This document shows positions 50,348-57,551 of a stretch of DNA of 64,000 nt, one piece after another (positions within the stretch are counted from its first letter, which is position 1; each line of letters starts with the position of its first letter). Under the pieces are notes generated by a model. The model worked only from the letters and a program-made list of their open reading frames with translations. It did not search any database and was not told where the DNA came from. The translations under genes were made by a program, and so were the position numbers. This DNA comes from Ruegeria intermedia. GTDB taxonomy: Bacteria > Pseudomonadota > Alphaproteobacteria > Rhodobacterales > Rhodobacteraceae. The stretch covers positions 1 to 64,000 of the forward strand of contig NZ_FQVK01000019.1 in NCBI RefSeq assembly GCF_900129345.1, read 5' to 3'.

Positions 50348-50712
50348 CAGCATGCCTCCTCCCGCTCGAGCCGCGCCCGCGCCTCAGCCAGCACCGCAGC
50401 CCAGGCGGCGACGTCATGGCGCTCGCGCAAGACGGCGATGATCATGTCCTTGAGCCGTTCGCGCCGGCGGCGGCCTCCCTGACGGGCGACGATCTCTGCG
50501 CGCTCGCGATTGAGGTGGCGCAACGCAGTGCGCGCGCGGTGAAACCAGTCGGGGTCGATCGGCTTCGCCGTCCGCTGCCGCGTCAGATCGGCGGTCGCGA
50601 TCTGCGTGCGGATCTTCGCAATGGCGTCCTCGATCTCGATCAGGCGCCGGGTGTCGTCGGGCAAGCCGGGTGCGTTCACGGCCGCGCAGGCCGCGTCGGT
50701 GGTATTGGTCAT
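50347..50712 (-). CDS. Coiled-coil prophage protein of unknown function
   Basis: A 121-residue, mostly helical and highly charged protein (RLIEIEDAIAKIRTQIATADL near 24-44; Arg/Glu-rich stretch 70-118) with coiled-coil character. No domain is recognised. It overlaps the nuclease gene as TGATG and lies in the recombination operon, so it may be a partner of the nuclease or the DUF669 protein. Confidence 0.6.
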   Translation of the reverse strand: MTNTTDAACAAVNAPGLPDDTRRLIEIEDAIAKIRTQIATADLTRQRTAKPIDPDWFHRARTALRHLNRERAEIVARQGGRRRRERLKDMIIAVLRERHDVAAWAAVLAEARARLEREEAC

Positions 50713-50778
50713 GGTCTGTCTCTCGGGTCTGCCGATGTCCGGGCCGCCGCAGGTTTCAGCCCGCGGCGGCCGAGGGCG

Positions 50779-51285
50779 TCAGCTCTTGCGGTTCCAGGGC
50801 GCAGTGGCCGGGCGGGCGGGCGCCGACTGAGCGGGCGCGCTGGCCAACTGCGTCGCGGCGGGCTTGGGCGGGGTCGCCTGCGCCGGGGCCTCCGGCACCA
50901 GGTAGCGGATCGTGTTGCGCTCGCCGTAGCCGTCCTTCGGGGGCTTCACGCCGACCTGGATCGTCATCGGGATCAGGTGCAATTCCTCGCTGTCGTTGAC
51001 CTGCAACTTGCCCGTGGCGTGGCAGATCGCCGACAGCGTGCGCTGCGCGATCTCGACCGTGGTCGGGTGGGCGTTCACCAGGTTCAGCTGGTCGAAGACC
51101 TTGCGCCCCTGCTGCGGCCCCTCGAGGATGTCGAGCATCAGCCAGAGATACTTCCCCATCCCGTTCTTGGTGACGCGCATCTCGCTCTCGACGATCTGGG
51201 CGCGGTACTTGCCCGCAGGCAGGATCTCGTAAGCGGTGGTGGGCTCGATGCCGGCGGCGTCAAAGGCGGTGTCGAAACGTGCCAT
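50779..51285 (-). CDS. DUF669 protein (phage ssDNA-binding-like)
   Basis: A 168-residue DUF669 protein. The family pattern AYEILPAGKYRAQIVESEMR near 18-37, GMGKYLWLMLDILEGPQQGR and VFDQLNLVN is clear; the last 40 residues are a Pro/Ala-rich tail with a conserved-looking end (APWNRKS). DUF669 proteins accompany Sak4-type recombinases and are thought to bind single-stranded DNA. The adjacent Sak4-like gene supports this. Confidence 0.85.
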   Translation of the reverse strand: MARFDTAFDAAGIEPTTAYEILPAGKYRAQIVESEMRVTKNGMGKYLWLMLDILEGPQQGRKVFDQLNLVNAHPTTVEIAQRTLSAICHATGKLQVNDSEELHLIPMTIQVGVKPPKDGYGERNTIRYLVPEAPAQATPPKPAATQLASAPAQSAPARPATAPWNRKS

Positions 51286-51307
51286 CGTGCTGTCCTTTCA
51301 GTCGTAA

Positions 51308-52054
51308 TCAGGCGGATTGGGGCATGGCGGCCAGGAACTCGGACCACTCGAGCGGGAGGGTTTCCGGAAGGCCGTAGCGGTTCTTCGCGAGGAAGGCGGG
51401 GCGCTCCTCGGTGTGCATGACGCGCGCACCGGACCCGAGCGCCCGGGTCACCTTCTTGTTGAAGCCGACGTCGGACTTGCTGACCGAGATCCGGTAGTTG
51501 GCGAACAGCACCACATCGGAGTGCTCCTGAAGCAGCGCGGACGCGCGGGCCTGCAGCTTGATCACGTACCGGTCGTAGGGTTCGTGCTCGGGGCTGTCGA
51601 AGCGCTTGATGTCGGTGTGGGCGATCTGGATGACCGCCATTCCTTTCTGGTCGCGGAGCGCGTTCAGCCTGTCGATGTATTCGCGCCAGATGGTCAGCGC
51701 CTCGGCATAGCCCTTGCCGAAACCGGGGCTTTCGATCGACTGCCAGCCGTTGCGCCGGCAGGCCTCGGCCCAGATCAGCGGCTCCAGCCAGTCCACGCTG
51801 TCGACCACCACCGTGGAATAGGGATGGTCCTCGTCAAGCAGGGCGTCGAGCGCCTCGGCGACCTCCGCGTAGCTCGTCGCCAGCGGGAAATGCGGCACCT
51901 GGAGCTTGCCGAGACCGTCCTCGGTGAGGACGAACACCGGCGCGTCGGCGGACGCGGCGAAGGTGGATTTGCCGATGCCGGCGACGCCGTGGATCAGCAC
52001 GCGCGGCGGCCGCAGTGACGTCGAGGTTTGCAGGGATGCGAGCGAGATGGCCAT
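51308..52054 (-). CDS. Sak4-like RecA-fold ATPase (phage recombinase)
   Basis: A 248-residue P-loop ATPase of the AAA_24/Sak4 group. Walker A HGVAGIGKST is near 22-31, Walker B STVVVDSVDWL near 80-90, and the conserved MAVIQIAHTDIKRFDSP near 140 is typical of these short RecA-like single-strand annealing proteins. With the DUF669 protein and the PD-(D/E)XK nuclease it would carry out phage recombination. It overlaps the upstream gene by one base. Confidence 0.85.
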   Translation of the reverse strand: MAISLASLQTSTSLRPPRVLIHGVAGIGKSTFAASADAPVFVLTEDGLGKLQVPHFPLATSYAEVAEALDALLDEDHPYSTVVVDSVDWLEPLIWAEACRRNGWQSIESPGFGKGYAEALTIWREYIDRLNALRDQKGMAVIQIAHTDIKRFDSPEHEPYDRYVIKLQARASALLQEHSDVVLFANYRISVSKSDVGFNKKVTRALGSGARVMHTEERPAFLAKNRYGLPETLPLEWSEFLAAMPQSA

Positions 52055-52539
52055 CAGCGCGCCTCCTCGCCGAGCAGCAGCCGGAACTTCGGCTTGGCCG
52101 TCCGAACCGTGCGCGCGGGCTCAAACTCCTGGCGGATGTCCGTGGGCCAGGCGGTGTACTTCCGCTCGGGGACGCTGAGCGCGATGTCCACGTACTCGGC
52201 GGGATCGGCGCCATCCGCCCGGATGCGCTCGACCAGACCGGCGAGCAACGCCTGATCCCAATCAACGCGCTTCGGCAGCTCGGCGACCACGGTGACCGGA
52301 CCATCCTGCAGCCGGACGGTGCCGGTGTCCTTGCCCTCCACGCGGCGGGCGTCCTGCGCTTGGTCGCCGTACTTCAGCGCGATGGCGCCATCGAGCCAGT
52401 CGCAGAGGGTCTTCGCAGCGCGCAGCCGCTCGTCGGCGTCCTGCTTCAGGAGCGCCAGCTGGTCGCCCGGCAGAGCGGCGATCTCGCCGACCGGCATGGT
52501 GGGCAGATCGTCGAGGGTGATGTGGTTGGGGATCGTCAT
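52054..52539 (-). CDS. Prophage protein of unknown function in recombination operon
   Basis: A 161-residue protein starting MTIPNHITLDDLPTMPVGEIA. A helical N-terminal half (LLKQDADERLRAAKTLCDWLDG) is followed by a beta-rich part (GTVRLQDGPVTVVAELPKRVDWD). No named domain is recognised. It lies between the HTH gene and the Sak4-like gene and overlaps the latter, so a role in recombination or its control is likely. Confidence 0.65.
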   Translation of the reverse strand: MTIPNHITLDDLPTMPVGEIAALPGDQLALLKQDADERLRAAKTLCDWLDGAIALKYGDQAQDARRVEGKDTGTVRLQDGPVTVVAELPKRVDWDQALLAGLVERIRADGADPAEYVDIALSVPERKYTAWPTDIRQEFEPARTVRTAKPKFRLLLGEEAR

Positions 52540-52549
52540 GGCCGCCCCC

Positions 52550-52759
52550 TCACGCCAGCTTCACTGCGGGCTTGTCGGCCGTGCTCGAGCAGTGCCGGTT
52601 GGCCTCGTAGGCCTCGACATCCTCGAGCCGGTACACGACCCGGCCGCCGATCTTGATGAAGGCGGGGCCCTCACCGGTCCAACGCCAGCGCTCCAAAGTG
52701 CGCGGGCTGATTTTCCATCGAGCCGCCAGCTCGACCTGGTTGAGATGTGTGACTGACAT
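52550..52759 (-). CDS. Small winged-helix DNA-binding protein (AlpA/excisionase-like)
   Basis: A 69-residue helix-turn-helix protein of the HTH_17 type: LNQVELAARWKISPRTLERWR is the DNA-binding helix pair, and FIKIGGRVVYRLEDVEAYE is the wing and third helix. Proteins like this act as excisionases or early regulators. It is the first gene of the leftward phage operon. A longer in-frame start upstream was rejected as it lacks the family N-terminus. Confidence 0.88.
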   Translation of the reverse strand: MSVTHLNQVELAARWKISPRTLERWRWTGEGPAFIKIGGRVVYRLEDVEAYEANRHCSSTADKPAVKLA

Positions 52760-52882
52760 CGTCGTCTCCTTCGCGATTGGCCGAATGCCTGCGAAGGACG
52801 ATGGGGGAGCGCCTAGGAGGGCAGCGGGAGGAGCCAAGGAGGAGAGACGGGAGGAATGCAAATCAAGGTGCCCGAAAACGAA

Positions 52883-52908
52883 AAAGGCCGCCCCGAAGGA
52901 CGGCCTTT
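52883..52908 (-). terminator. Intrinsic terminator of the unknown two-gene cluster
   Basis: On the minus strand an 8-bp stem AAAGGCCG / CGGCCTTT with a 10-base loop is followed by TTTTCGTTTTC. It lies 18 bp after the stop of the 314-residue gene, so it ends the XRE-ImmA cluster transcript and insulates the phage operon downstream. Confidence 0.8.
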
Positions 52909-52926
52909 CGCGTCACCCATTTGCGG

Positions 52927-53871
52927 TCAGCCTTCGATCCAGCAACTCGCGCCGCTTTCGAAGATGACCCGCTTCCAAGCGGGGTGTCCCTTGAAGAGCT
53001 CGGACAGTCTCCGAACGGTTCGACCGCAAGCGGCCGCCTCTAGAACTGCATCCGTCGAGAGCCGGTGTTCCCCCGCGATGAAGGCCTCGGCCATCATAAG
53101 CACTGCAGCCTTCTGCTTCGTGCCTTTGAACTCAAAGCGTTCACCGTGGACGATCAGGATCGCTCCGTCACCGGAGACCCAAACCGGCCCCTGATCAGAA
53201 GGACCCGTCAGCAGCCGCGCCGAAAGGATTCCGGGGTTCGCGGCGATCCCGTCTTCATGATCGACCACATCTTCAAGCGGCACGATCTCGTGGCCTTTCA
53301 GGGTCGAGCGGCAAGTCCGCTTGGCCGGATCAAGGGATATAATTAGCCGCAAGCCTTCGGACGGACGGCGCGCGGCGAGCTGGCGGAACTGGTCGAAGGC
53401 CCCTGGAACGCTCAAGCCGCGTACCACCCAGATCCCGACGCGCGCTGTACGGTTCGGTAGCCGCGCAGCTCCGAAATCCAACACCACGCCATCGAGATAC
53501 GGCACCGGGTCCTTGCCGAGTGAGCAATCGAGCCGGGCGACCACTCGCCGAGCTGCTGCCGCCATGTCCAGCGCATAGACTTGGCGGCGGGCGCTCGCCC
53601 GTTCGTCGTGCCAGACTGCGTTGCCGAGATGACCATGATGGCCAGTGATCGGGTGGGCGATGACTGACGTCGGGGTGTCGTCCAAGTCGTCATCGGCAAC
53701 GACGGACATCAAGCTGCCCCGCTGCACGATCAGTCCGGCGTCCATCAGCGTCTTGCCGGCGCCGCGCATGTGCGCCAGCGCCATGGCCGAAACCCGCGCG
53801 TCGCGGGTTCCGGCGATCGAAGAGAGCAGTCTGCGGGCGGCGGGATCAATCCTCGAAGAGCTGCAGGTCAT
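52927..53871 (-). CDS. Unknown protein, partner of the upstream 395-residue protein
   Basis: A 314-residue soluble protein with no recognised domain. It has a helical N-terminus (ARRLLSSIAGTRDARVSAMA), a middle part with alternating strands (YLDGVVLDFGAARLPNRTAR; RLIISLDPAKRTC), and a C-terminal region ending in a helix-rich segment and CWIEG. No signal peptide, membrane helix or obvious catalytic motif is visible. It overlaps the preceding gene by 26 bp, so the two proteins are probably made together and may interact. The cluster (XRE, ImmA, and these two) sits at the edge of the prophage and could be a defence, toxin or lysogeny module. Confidence 0.6.
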   Translation of the reverse strand: MTCSSSRIDPAARRLLSSIAGTRDARVSAMALAHMRGAGKTLMDAGLIVQRGSLMSVVADDDLDDTPTSVIAHPITGHHGHLGNAVWHDERASARRQVYALDMAAAARRVVARLDCSLGKDPVPYLDGVVLDFGAARLPNRTARVGIWVVRGLSVPGAFDQFRQLAARRPSEGLRLIISLDPAKRTCRSTLKGHEIVPLEDVVDHEDGIAANPGILSARLLTGPSDQGPVWVSGDGAILIVHGERFEFKGTKQKAAVLMMAEAFIAGEHRLSTDAVLEAAACGRTVRRLSELFKGHPAWKRVIFESGASCWIEG

Positions 53872-55033
53872 CGACCAGGGTCCCCCAGCGCCGCAGGTAC
53901 TTCTCGCCGATCATCTGCTCGGTCGCAGTGCGATCCTTCAGATCGCAACCATGCGGCCAGGTGATCGTCAGGGTCAGCGTGCGCCGCCTGTCGCCTCCCG
54001 GCCGGCGGGCGAGCTTCACGGCGATCTTGGCCCGCGTGACCACATACCCCTCGCTCAGGGGCGTGCGATCCCCGAACCTTTCCTCCGCCTTCGTCCAGAT
54101 CGTCTCGTCGGCGCGCGCGGGCTTCTCCAGCGTCACCCTGAAATCGCTGTCGTCGATCGGCATCAGGCGCAGCTCGCGCACCTCGACGCCCTCGATCCCG
54201 TCTTCCGGATCAACCGGGAAATCGTAGGGCGCCAGCAGCACGGACAGGTCGTAGCACCGCAGCGGCAGGCGGTTCTCCTTGAACTCGATGCCGAGGATGT
54301 GCGTGACCGTCGCCCTCACGATCTCGTTCCGCGTCGCCTTGTCGTTGGCGATCACCTCGATGCCGCCGGTCGCGGGCTCATAGGTAACGGCGGCCTCGAA
54401 CACGGGACGATAGGCCTGCCGGACAAGCAACCCCTTGTCGTCGAAGCGGAGCAGATCGTCGGGCCGTCCCTCTCGGTAGATCGTCACCTGCACTAGGTCG
54501 CATTCGTCGCCCTCATGGGTCGTCCTCACCCGGTCGAAGATGTCGACATGGGCATGGGCAGCGCCCGAGAACTCCTTGATCGCGGAAACGAAGGCGTGGC
54601 GGGCCGACGCGTCGCGCTGCACGACGCAACCGGGGTCGGTCATGTACCCCGCCCACATCCGACCGCGCCGGCGGTCCTCCGTAAACCGGACTTCCTCGGC
54701 ATGACGAAAACGGTCCTGCGCGTTGAGGAACATCCAGAGCGACCGCGCGTGCGGGTTCGCGAGCCCGTCGAGGAGGGCGGGATCCTCGGCCACGCTGTAG
54801 ATCGCGGCCTGCCCCGGCTCGTCGGACAGGGCATGGACGCGCTCGGCGTCGTTCGAGATCCGGTCGCGCTGGACGCGGGACATCTTCTCGATGGCCCCGA
54901 GAAGCGGCCCGGACAGATCGGCGTCCGATGCGGGCCAGTCGAACTCGGTGGGCAGGCCGATCTCCGGCCGGTCGAAGTATTCGCGCAGCGCCTCGCCGGG
55001 CGTCTTGCGAAGGAAGGCGGACAGTGCAGTCAC
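53846..55033 (-). CDS. Unknown protein downstream of ImmA-like peptidase
   Basis: A 395-residue soluble protein. I recognise no named family. The first 150 residues are helical (REYFDRPEIGLPTEFDWP; LWMFLNAQDRFRHAEEV), followed by alternating strands through 150-395 (CDLVQVTIYREGRPDDLLRF; TLTLTITWPHGC). A role as effector or sensor is possible. It follows the ImmA gene after 107 bp that contain a palindrome and a 13-mer repeated at the XRE promoter, so it may have its own promoter controlled by the same regulator. Confidence 0.6.
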   Translation of the reverse strand: MTALSAFLRKTPGEALREYFDRPEIGLPTEFDWPASDADLSGPLLGAIEKMSRVQRDRISNDAERVHALSDEPGQAAIYSVAEDPALLDGLANPHARSLWMFLNAQDRFRHAEEVRFTEDRRRGRMWAGYMTDPGCVVQRDASARHAFVSAIKEFSGAAHAHVDIFDRVRTTHEGDECDLVQVTIYREGRPDDLLRFDDKGLLVRQAYRPVFEAAVTYEPATGGIEVIANDKATRNEIVRATVTHILGIEFKENRLPLRCYDLSVLLAPYDFPVDPEDGIEGVEVRELRLMPIDDSDFRVTLEKPARADETIWTKAEERFGDRTPLSEGYVVTRAKIAVKLARRPGGDRRRTLTLTITWPHGCDLKDRTATEQMIGEKYLRRWGTLVDDLQLFED

Positions 55034-55065
55034 AGCGATCTCCTTTCTGGCGATTCCATGTATCG

Positions 55066-55140
55066 GCTGATCTGCTAATCAGCGTATATCGCGCCTAAAG
55101 GGAGTCAATCGAAAAAATACGCACTTCCGCGGATTCGCGA
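55066..55140 (-). promoter_or_regulatory. Palindrome and repeated 13-mer upstream of the unknown pair
   Basis: A perfect inverted repeat GCTGAT-N6-ATCAGC lies at 55066-55083, and CGCGGATTCGCGA at 55128-55140, which matches 12 of 13 bases of a site at the XRE promoter (56241-56253). A GTCAATC element occurs upstream of both 13-mers in the same orientation. This looks like a second site for the cluster's regulator and suggests an internal promoter for the two unknown genes. Confidence 0.5.
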
Positions 55141-55863
55141 TCAGCGCCCGAAGAGCGAGGGCTGCCCGTGCGTCGAAGTGATCAGGTTCAGCTTCAACAG
55201 TCTGATGCGGGCGGCCTCTTCGGAAACCGCGAACCGCTCCATGACCATCTGGATCAGCCGCACGGCATGTTCCGTCGAAACATGGATATCGCCATGCAGC
55301 TCGCGCGGTCTGCAATAGTCGGAAACGAGGCGACGGACCGGCGTGGCCGGCATCAGCAGTGCGCCGCTGATATAACCGGCTTGCCATTCCATCCAGTCGG
55401 ACTGCGGGGCGTCCAGGATGTTGTCGCGCTTGGAGATCGCCTTGTTGGCGTTCACGCCGCGCTCGAGCAGGTCCCCGTTGGCGAACTTCTGCGCCCAGAG
55501 AGGCCCGTGGAACTTCACGTGCCCGAACTCATGGGTGAGCGTGGTCCGGAAGCGATTCTCGCGCCGATCGTCGCCGGCGATTCTTTCCGAGATGGAGACC
55601 TTGGGCCCCCGGTCGGGAAAGAACTCCGTCACCCCTTCGACATCGGCGCCATACGCTGACAAGTCGGCGTAAGGGTCGAGGTCCGCATCGTGCATCTCGA
55701 TCAGCACGGTCAGGTCGTCGGTCGCGACGGGATAGTCGACCTTTCCGTGGCGCTTCATCAAAAGCTCACGGATCAGCCGCTCGCATTCATCGTCGAGATC
55801 CCGCTCGCGGTAGAAGGGTCGCTCGGCAAAGCGGCCCGTGTTGTCACGGATCATCTTCACCAT
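55141..55863 (-). CDS. ImmA/IrrE-type metallopeptidase
   Basis: A 240-residue ImmA/IrrE-family protein. The zinc site is HEFGH near residue 110 (TLTHEFGHVKFHG), with a downstream helical part that includes the third ligand region (QAGYISGALLMPATPVRRLV). These peptidases often cleave or relieve the partner XRE repressor, as in mobile-element and toxin-antitoxin switches. The ATG at 55863 follows AGGAG; a TTG two codons earlier is less likely. It follows the XRE gene by 10 bp and precedes two unknown genes. Confidence 0.88.
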   Translation of the reverse strand: MVKMIRDNTGRFAERPFYRERDLDDECERLIRELLMKRHGKVDYPVATDDLTVLIEMHDADLDPYADLSAYGADVEGVTEFFPDRGPKVSISERIAGDDRRENRFRTTLTHEFGHVKFHGPLWAQKFANGDLLERGVNANKAISKRDNILDAPQSDWMEWQAGYISGALLMPATPVRRLVSDYCRPRELHGDIHVSTEHAVRLIQMVMERFAVSEEAARIRLLKLNLITSTHGQPSLFGR

Positions 55864-55873
55864 GCGCAACTCC

Positions 55874-56200
55874 TTACTCTTTCAACGTCTTCCTGAAATT
55901 GGCGAAGGCCTCGACGACCTTGTCCGGGGTGGACGCATCCGGCCGCAGATCATCCGGAAGCCGGCCTGCAAGTGCGTACAGGTAGTCCTCCGGAATGTTT
56001 AGGATGCCGGAGAACTGGCGGATCAAGTGCCCCGAGCTGGGGCTGCGTCGGTCGTGCTCGATGTCGTTGAGGTACTGCGGGGATATCGACCCGCCGCCCT
56101 CTTCCTTCATCACGCGCGCTGCGAGCTCCTTTTGGCTGAGACCGAGTGCCTTGCGGGCCTTCGAAATCGCCTGGCCGAAGGTCACACCGTCCGCGGACAT
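55874..56200 (-). CDS. XRE-family helix-turn-helix regulator
   Basis: A 108-residue regulator with a Cro/CI-type HTH (FGQAISKARKALGLSQKELA, then GGSISPQYLNDIEHDRRSP) followed by a helical C-terminus. It probably represses its own promoter and its neighbours, with inactivation by the adjacent ImmA-type peptidase. It diverges from the YhaO-YhaN-helicase operon over a 124-bp gap that has a palindrome, so it could also control that operon; that is inference. Confidence 0.9.
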   Translation of the reverse strand: MSADGVTFGQAISKARKALGLSQKELAARVMKEEGGGSISPQYLNDIEHDRRSPSSGHLIRQFSGILNIPEDYLYALAGRLPDDLRPDASTPDKVVEAFANFRKTLKE

Positions 56201-56228
56201 GGCCGGTTCATCGCTTCATCTCCCTGTC

Positions 56229-56253
56229 AATCCGCTTGTTCGCGGATTTGCGA
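56229..56253. promoter_or_regulatory. Operator-like palindrome between XRE gene and nuclease operon
   Basis: A perfect 7-bp inverted repeat AATCCGC-TTGTTC-GCGGATT (56229-56248) runs into the 13-mer CGCGGATTTGCGA (56241-56253), which recurs with one change at 55128-55140. It is centred in the divergent intergenic region, about 75 bp from the nuclease start and 30 bp from the XRE start, an ideal place for autoregulation. Confidence 0.55.
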
Positions 56254-56324
56254 GTTGTTACTCCTTATCCACAAGGGGATCAACCGTGAAGCGGGATGTT
56301 ACGTTCGGAGCCGGGAGCAACTAA

Positions 56325-57551
56325 ATGATCAGGATCCTTCACACGGCCGACGTTCACCTCGACTCCCCGTTGAGGTCCCTAGCGCTGCGCGACCCCGAGC
56401 TGAGGGATCGGGTCCGGACATCGAGCCGAACCGCGCTAACCAGGATCGTCGACACCGCGCTTGCCGAGGAAGTAGCCGCCCTGCTGATTGCAGGCGATCT
56501 GTTCGACGGGGCAGAGCGTAGCGCGCGGACTGCCGCCTTCCTGACGCTGCAACTGGAGCGCCTGCGTGAACGCGGGATCCGCGCATTTTATATCAAGGGC
56601 AACCACGACGCCGAGAACCCTCTCACCGGCGAGTTGACCTTGCCTGATAACGTTCATGTCTTTGACGGGCGCGGCGGCAAGGTGCAGCTCGCGGAGAACG
56701 TCTGGATCCACGGCGTTAGCTTCGCCAACCGTCATGCCCCGGAAAGTCTGCTGCCAAGGTTCCCGGCGCCGGTCGCAGGCGCGGTCAACATCGCGATGCT
56801 GCATACCTCCCTCGCGGGCGCAGAGGGCCACGATCCCTACGCACCCTGCACGGTCGGTGAACTGACTGCTGCTGGCTTCGATTACTGGGCGCTCGGGCAT
56901 GTTCACCGCCGGCAAGTCCACTCCAAGGCGCCATGGATCGTGATGCCCGGAACGCCACAGGGACGCGATATGGGCGAGCCCGGTCCGAAATCCGCCACGC
57001 TGTTGACCATCGACAAGGCAATCGAGATCGAAGAAGTGCCGACCTCGGCCGTCGAGTTCCTGCACCTCCGGATCGACGCCACGGATACCGACAGCGACGA
57101 CGCGCTGCGCGATATGGTAAAGCGGACCCTGCGAGACACGGCGCGAAACCTGGTGTCGGAAAGCGCCGTGGTTCGCTTGGAGCTTACCGGTCGCACGCGC
57201 CGTCGTTGGCAGATCCTGCGTGATCAGGACGTCTGGAAAGAGACCGCGGCACAATATGCGCGGGAGACGGGCACGCTTTGGCTGGACAAGGTCGTGTTTG
57301 ACATGACCGACACTGCGGAGCGCGGGCACACCGCCACGGACGAGTTGGCCGGGATCATGAAGACCATCCGCGAGGAACCCGGGTTTTCCAAGACCTGCCG
57401 TGCTGAAATCGAAGGCATTCTGCAGGAGTTGGCGCCGCAGCGGCGTGCCGAGCTGTTGCCTGATGAACCGGCAATGGAGCAACTTGCGCGGCGTCTCGCA
57501 GAAGCCGGCGCGGAGCGGATCCTTGCGCGAATGAAGGGAGCCACGCCCTGA
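56325..57551 (+). CDS. YhaO/Mre11-like metallophosphoesterase (DNA repair nuclease)
   Basis: A 408-residue calcineurin-like nuclease of the SbcD/YhaO type. Metal-binding motifs are in order: DVHLDSP near 9-15, GDLFDGAE near 58-65, GNHDAEN near 93-99, MLHTS near 165 and GHVHRR near 193. The C-terminal 200 residues are the cap and Rad50-binding-like helical part. With the following ATPase it should form a Mre11-Rad50-like complex that opens and cuts DNA ends. The ATG follows GGGAG at 7 bases; the stop overlaps the next start as TGATG. The genes may serve repair or attack invading DNA. Confidence 0.92.
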   Translation: MIRILHTADVHLDSPLRSLALRDPELRDRVRTSSRTALTRIVDTALAEEVAALLIAGDLFDGAERSARTAAFLTLQLERLRERGIRAFYIKGNHDAENPLTGELTLPDNVHVFDGRGGKVQLAENVWIHGVSFANRHAPESLLPRFPAPVAGAVNIAMLHTSLAGAEGHDPYAPCTVGELTAAGFDYWALGHVHRRQVHSKAPWIVMPGTPQGRDMGEPGPKSATLLTIDKAIEIEEVPTSAVEFLHLRIDATDTDSDDALRDMVKRTLRDTARNLVSESAVVRLELTGRTRRRWQILRDQDVWKETAAQYARETGTLWLDKVVFDMTDTAERGHTATDELAGIMKTIREEPGFSKTCRAEIEGILQELAPQRRAELLPDEPAMEQLARRLAEAGAERILARMKGATP

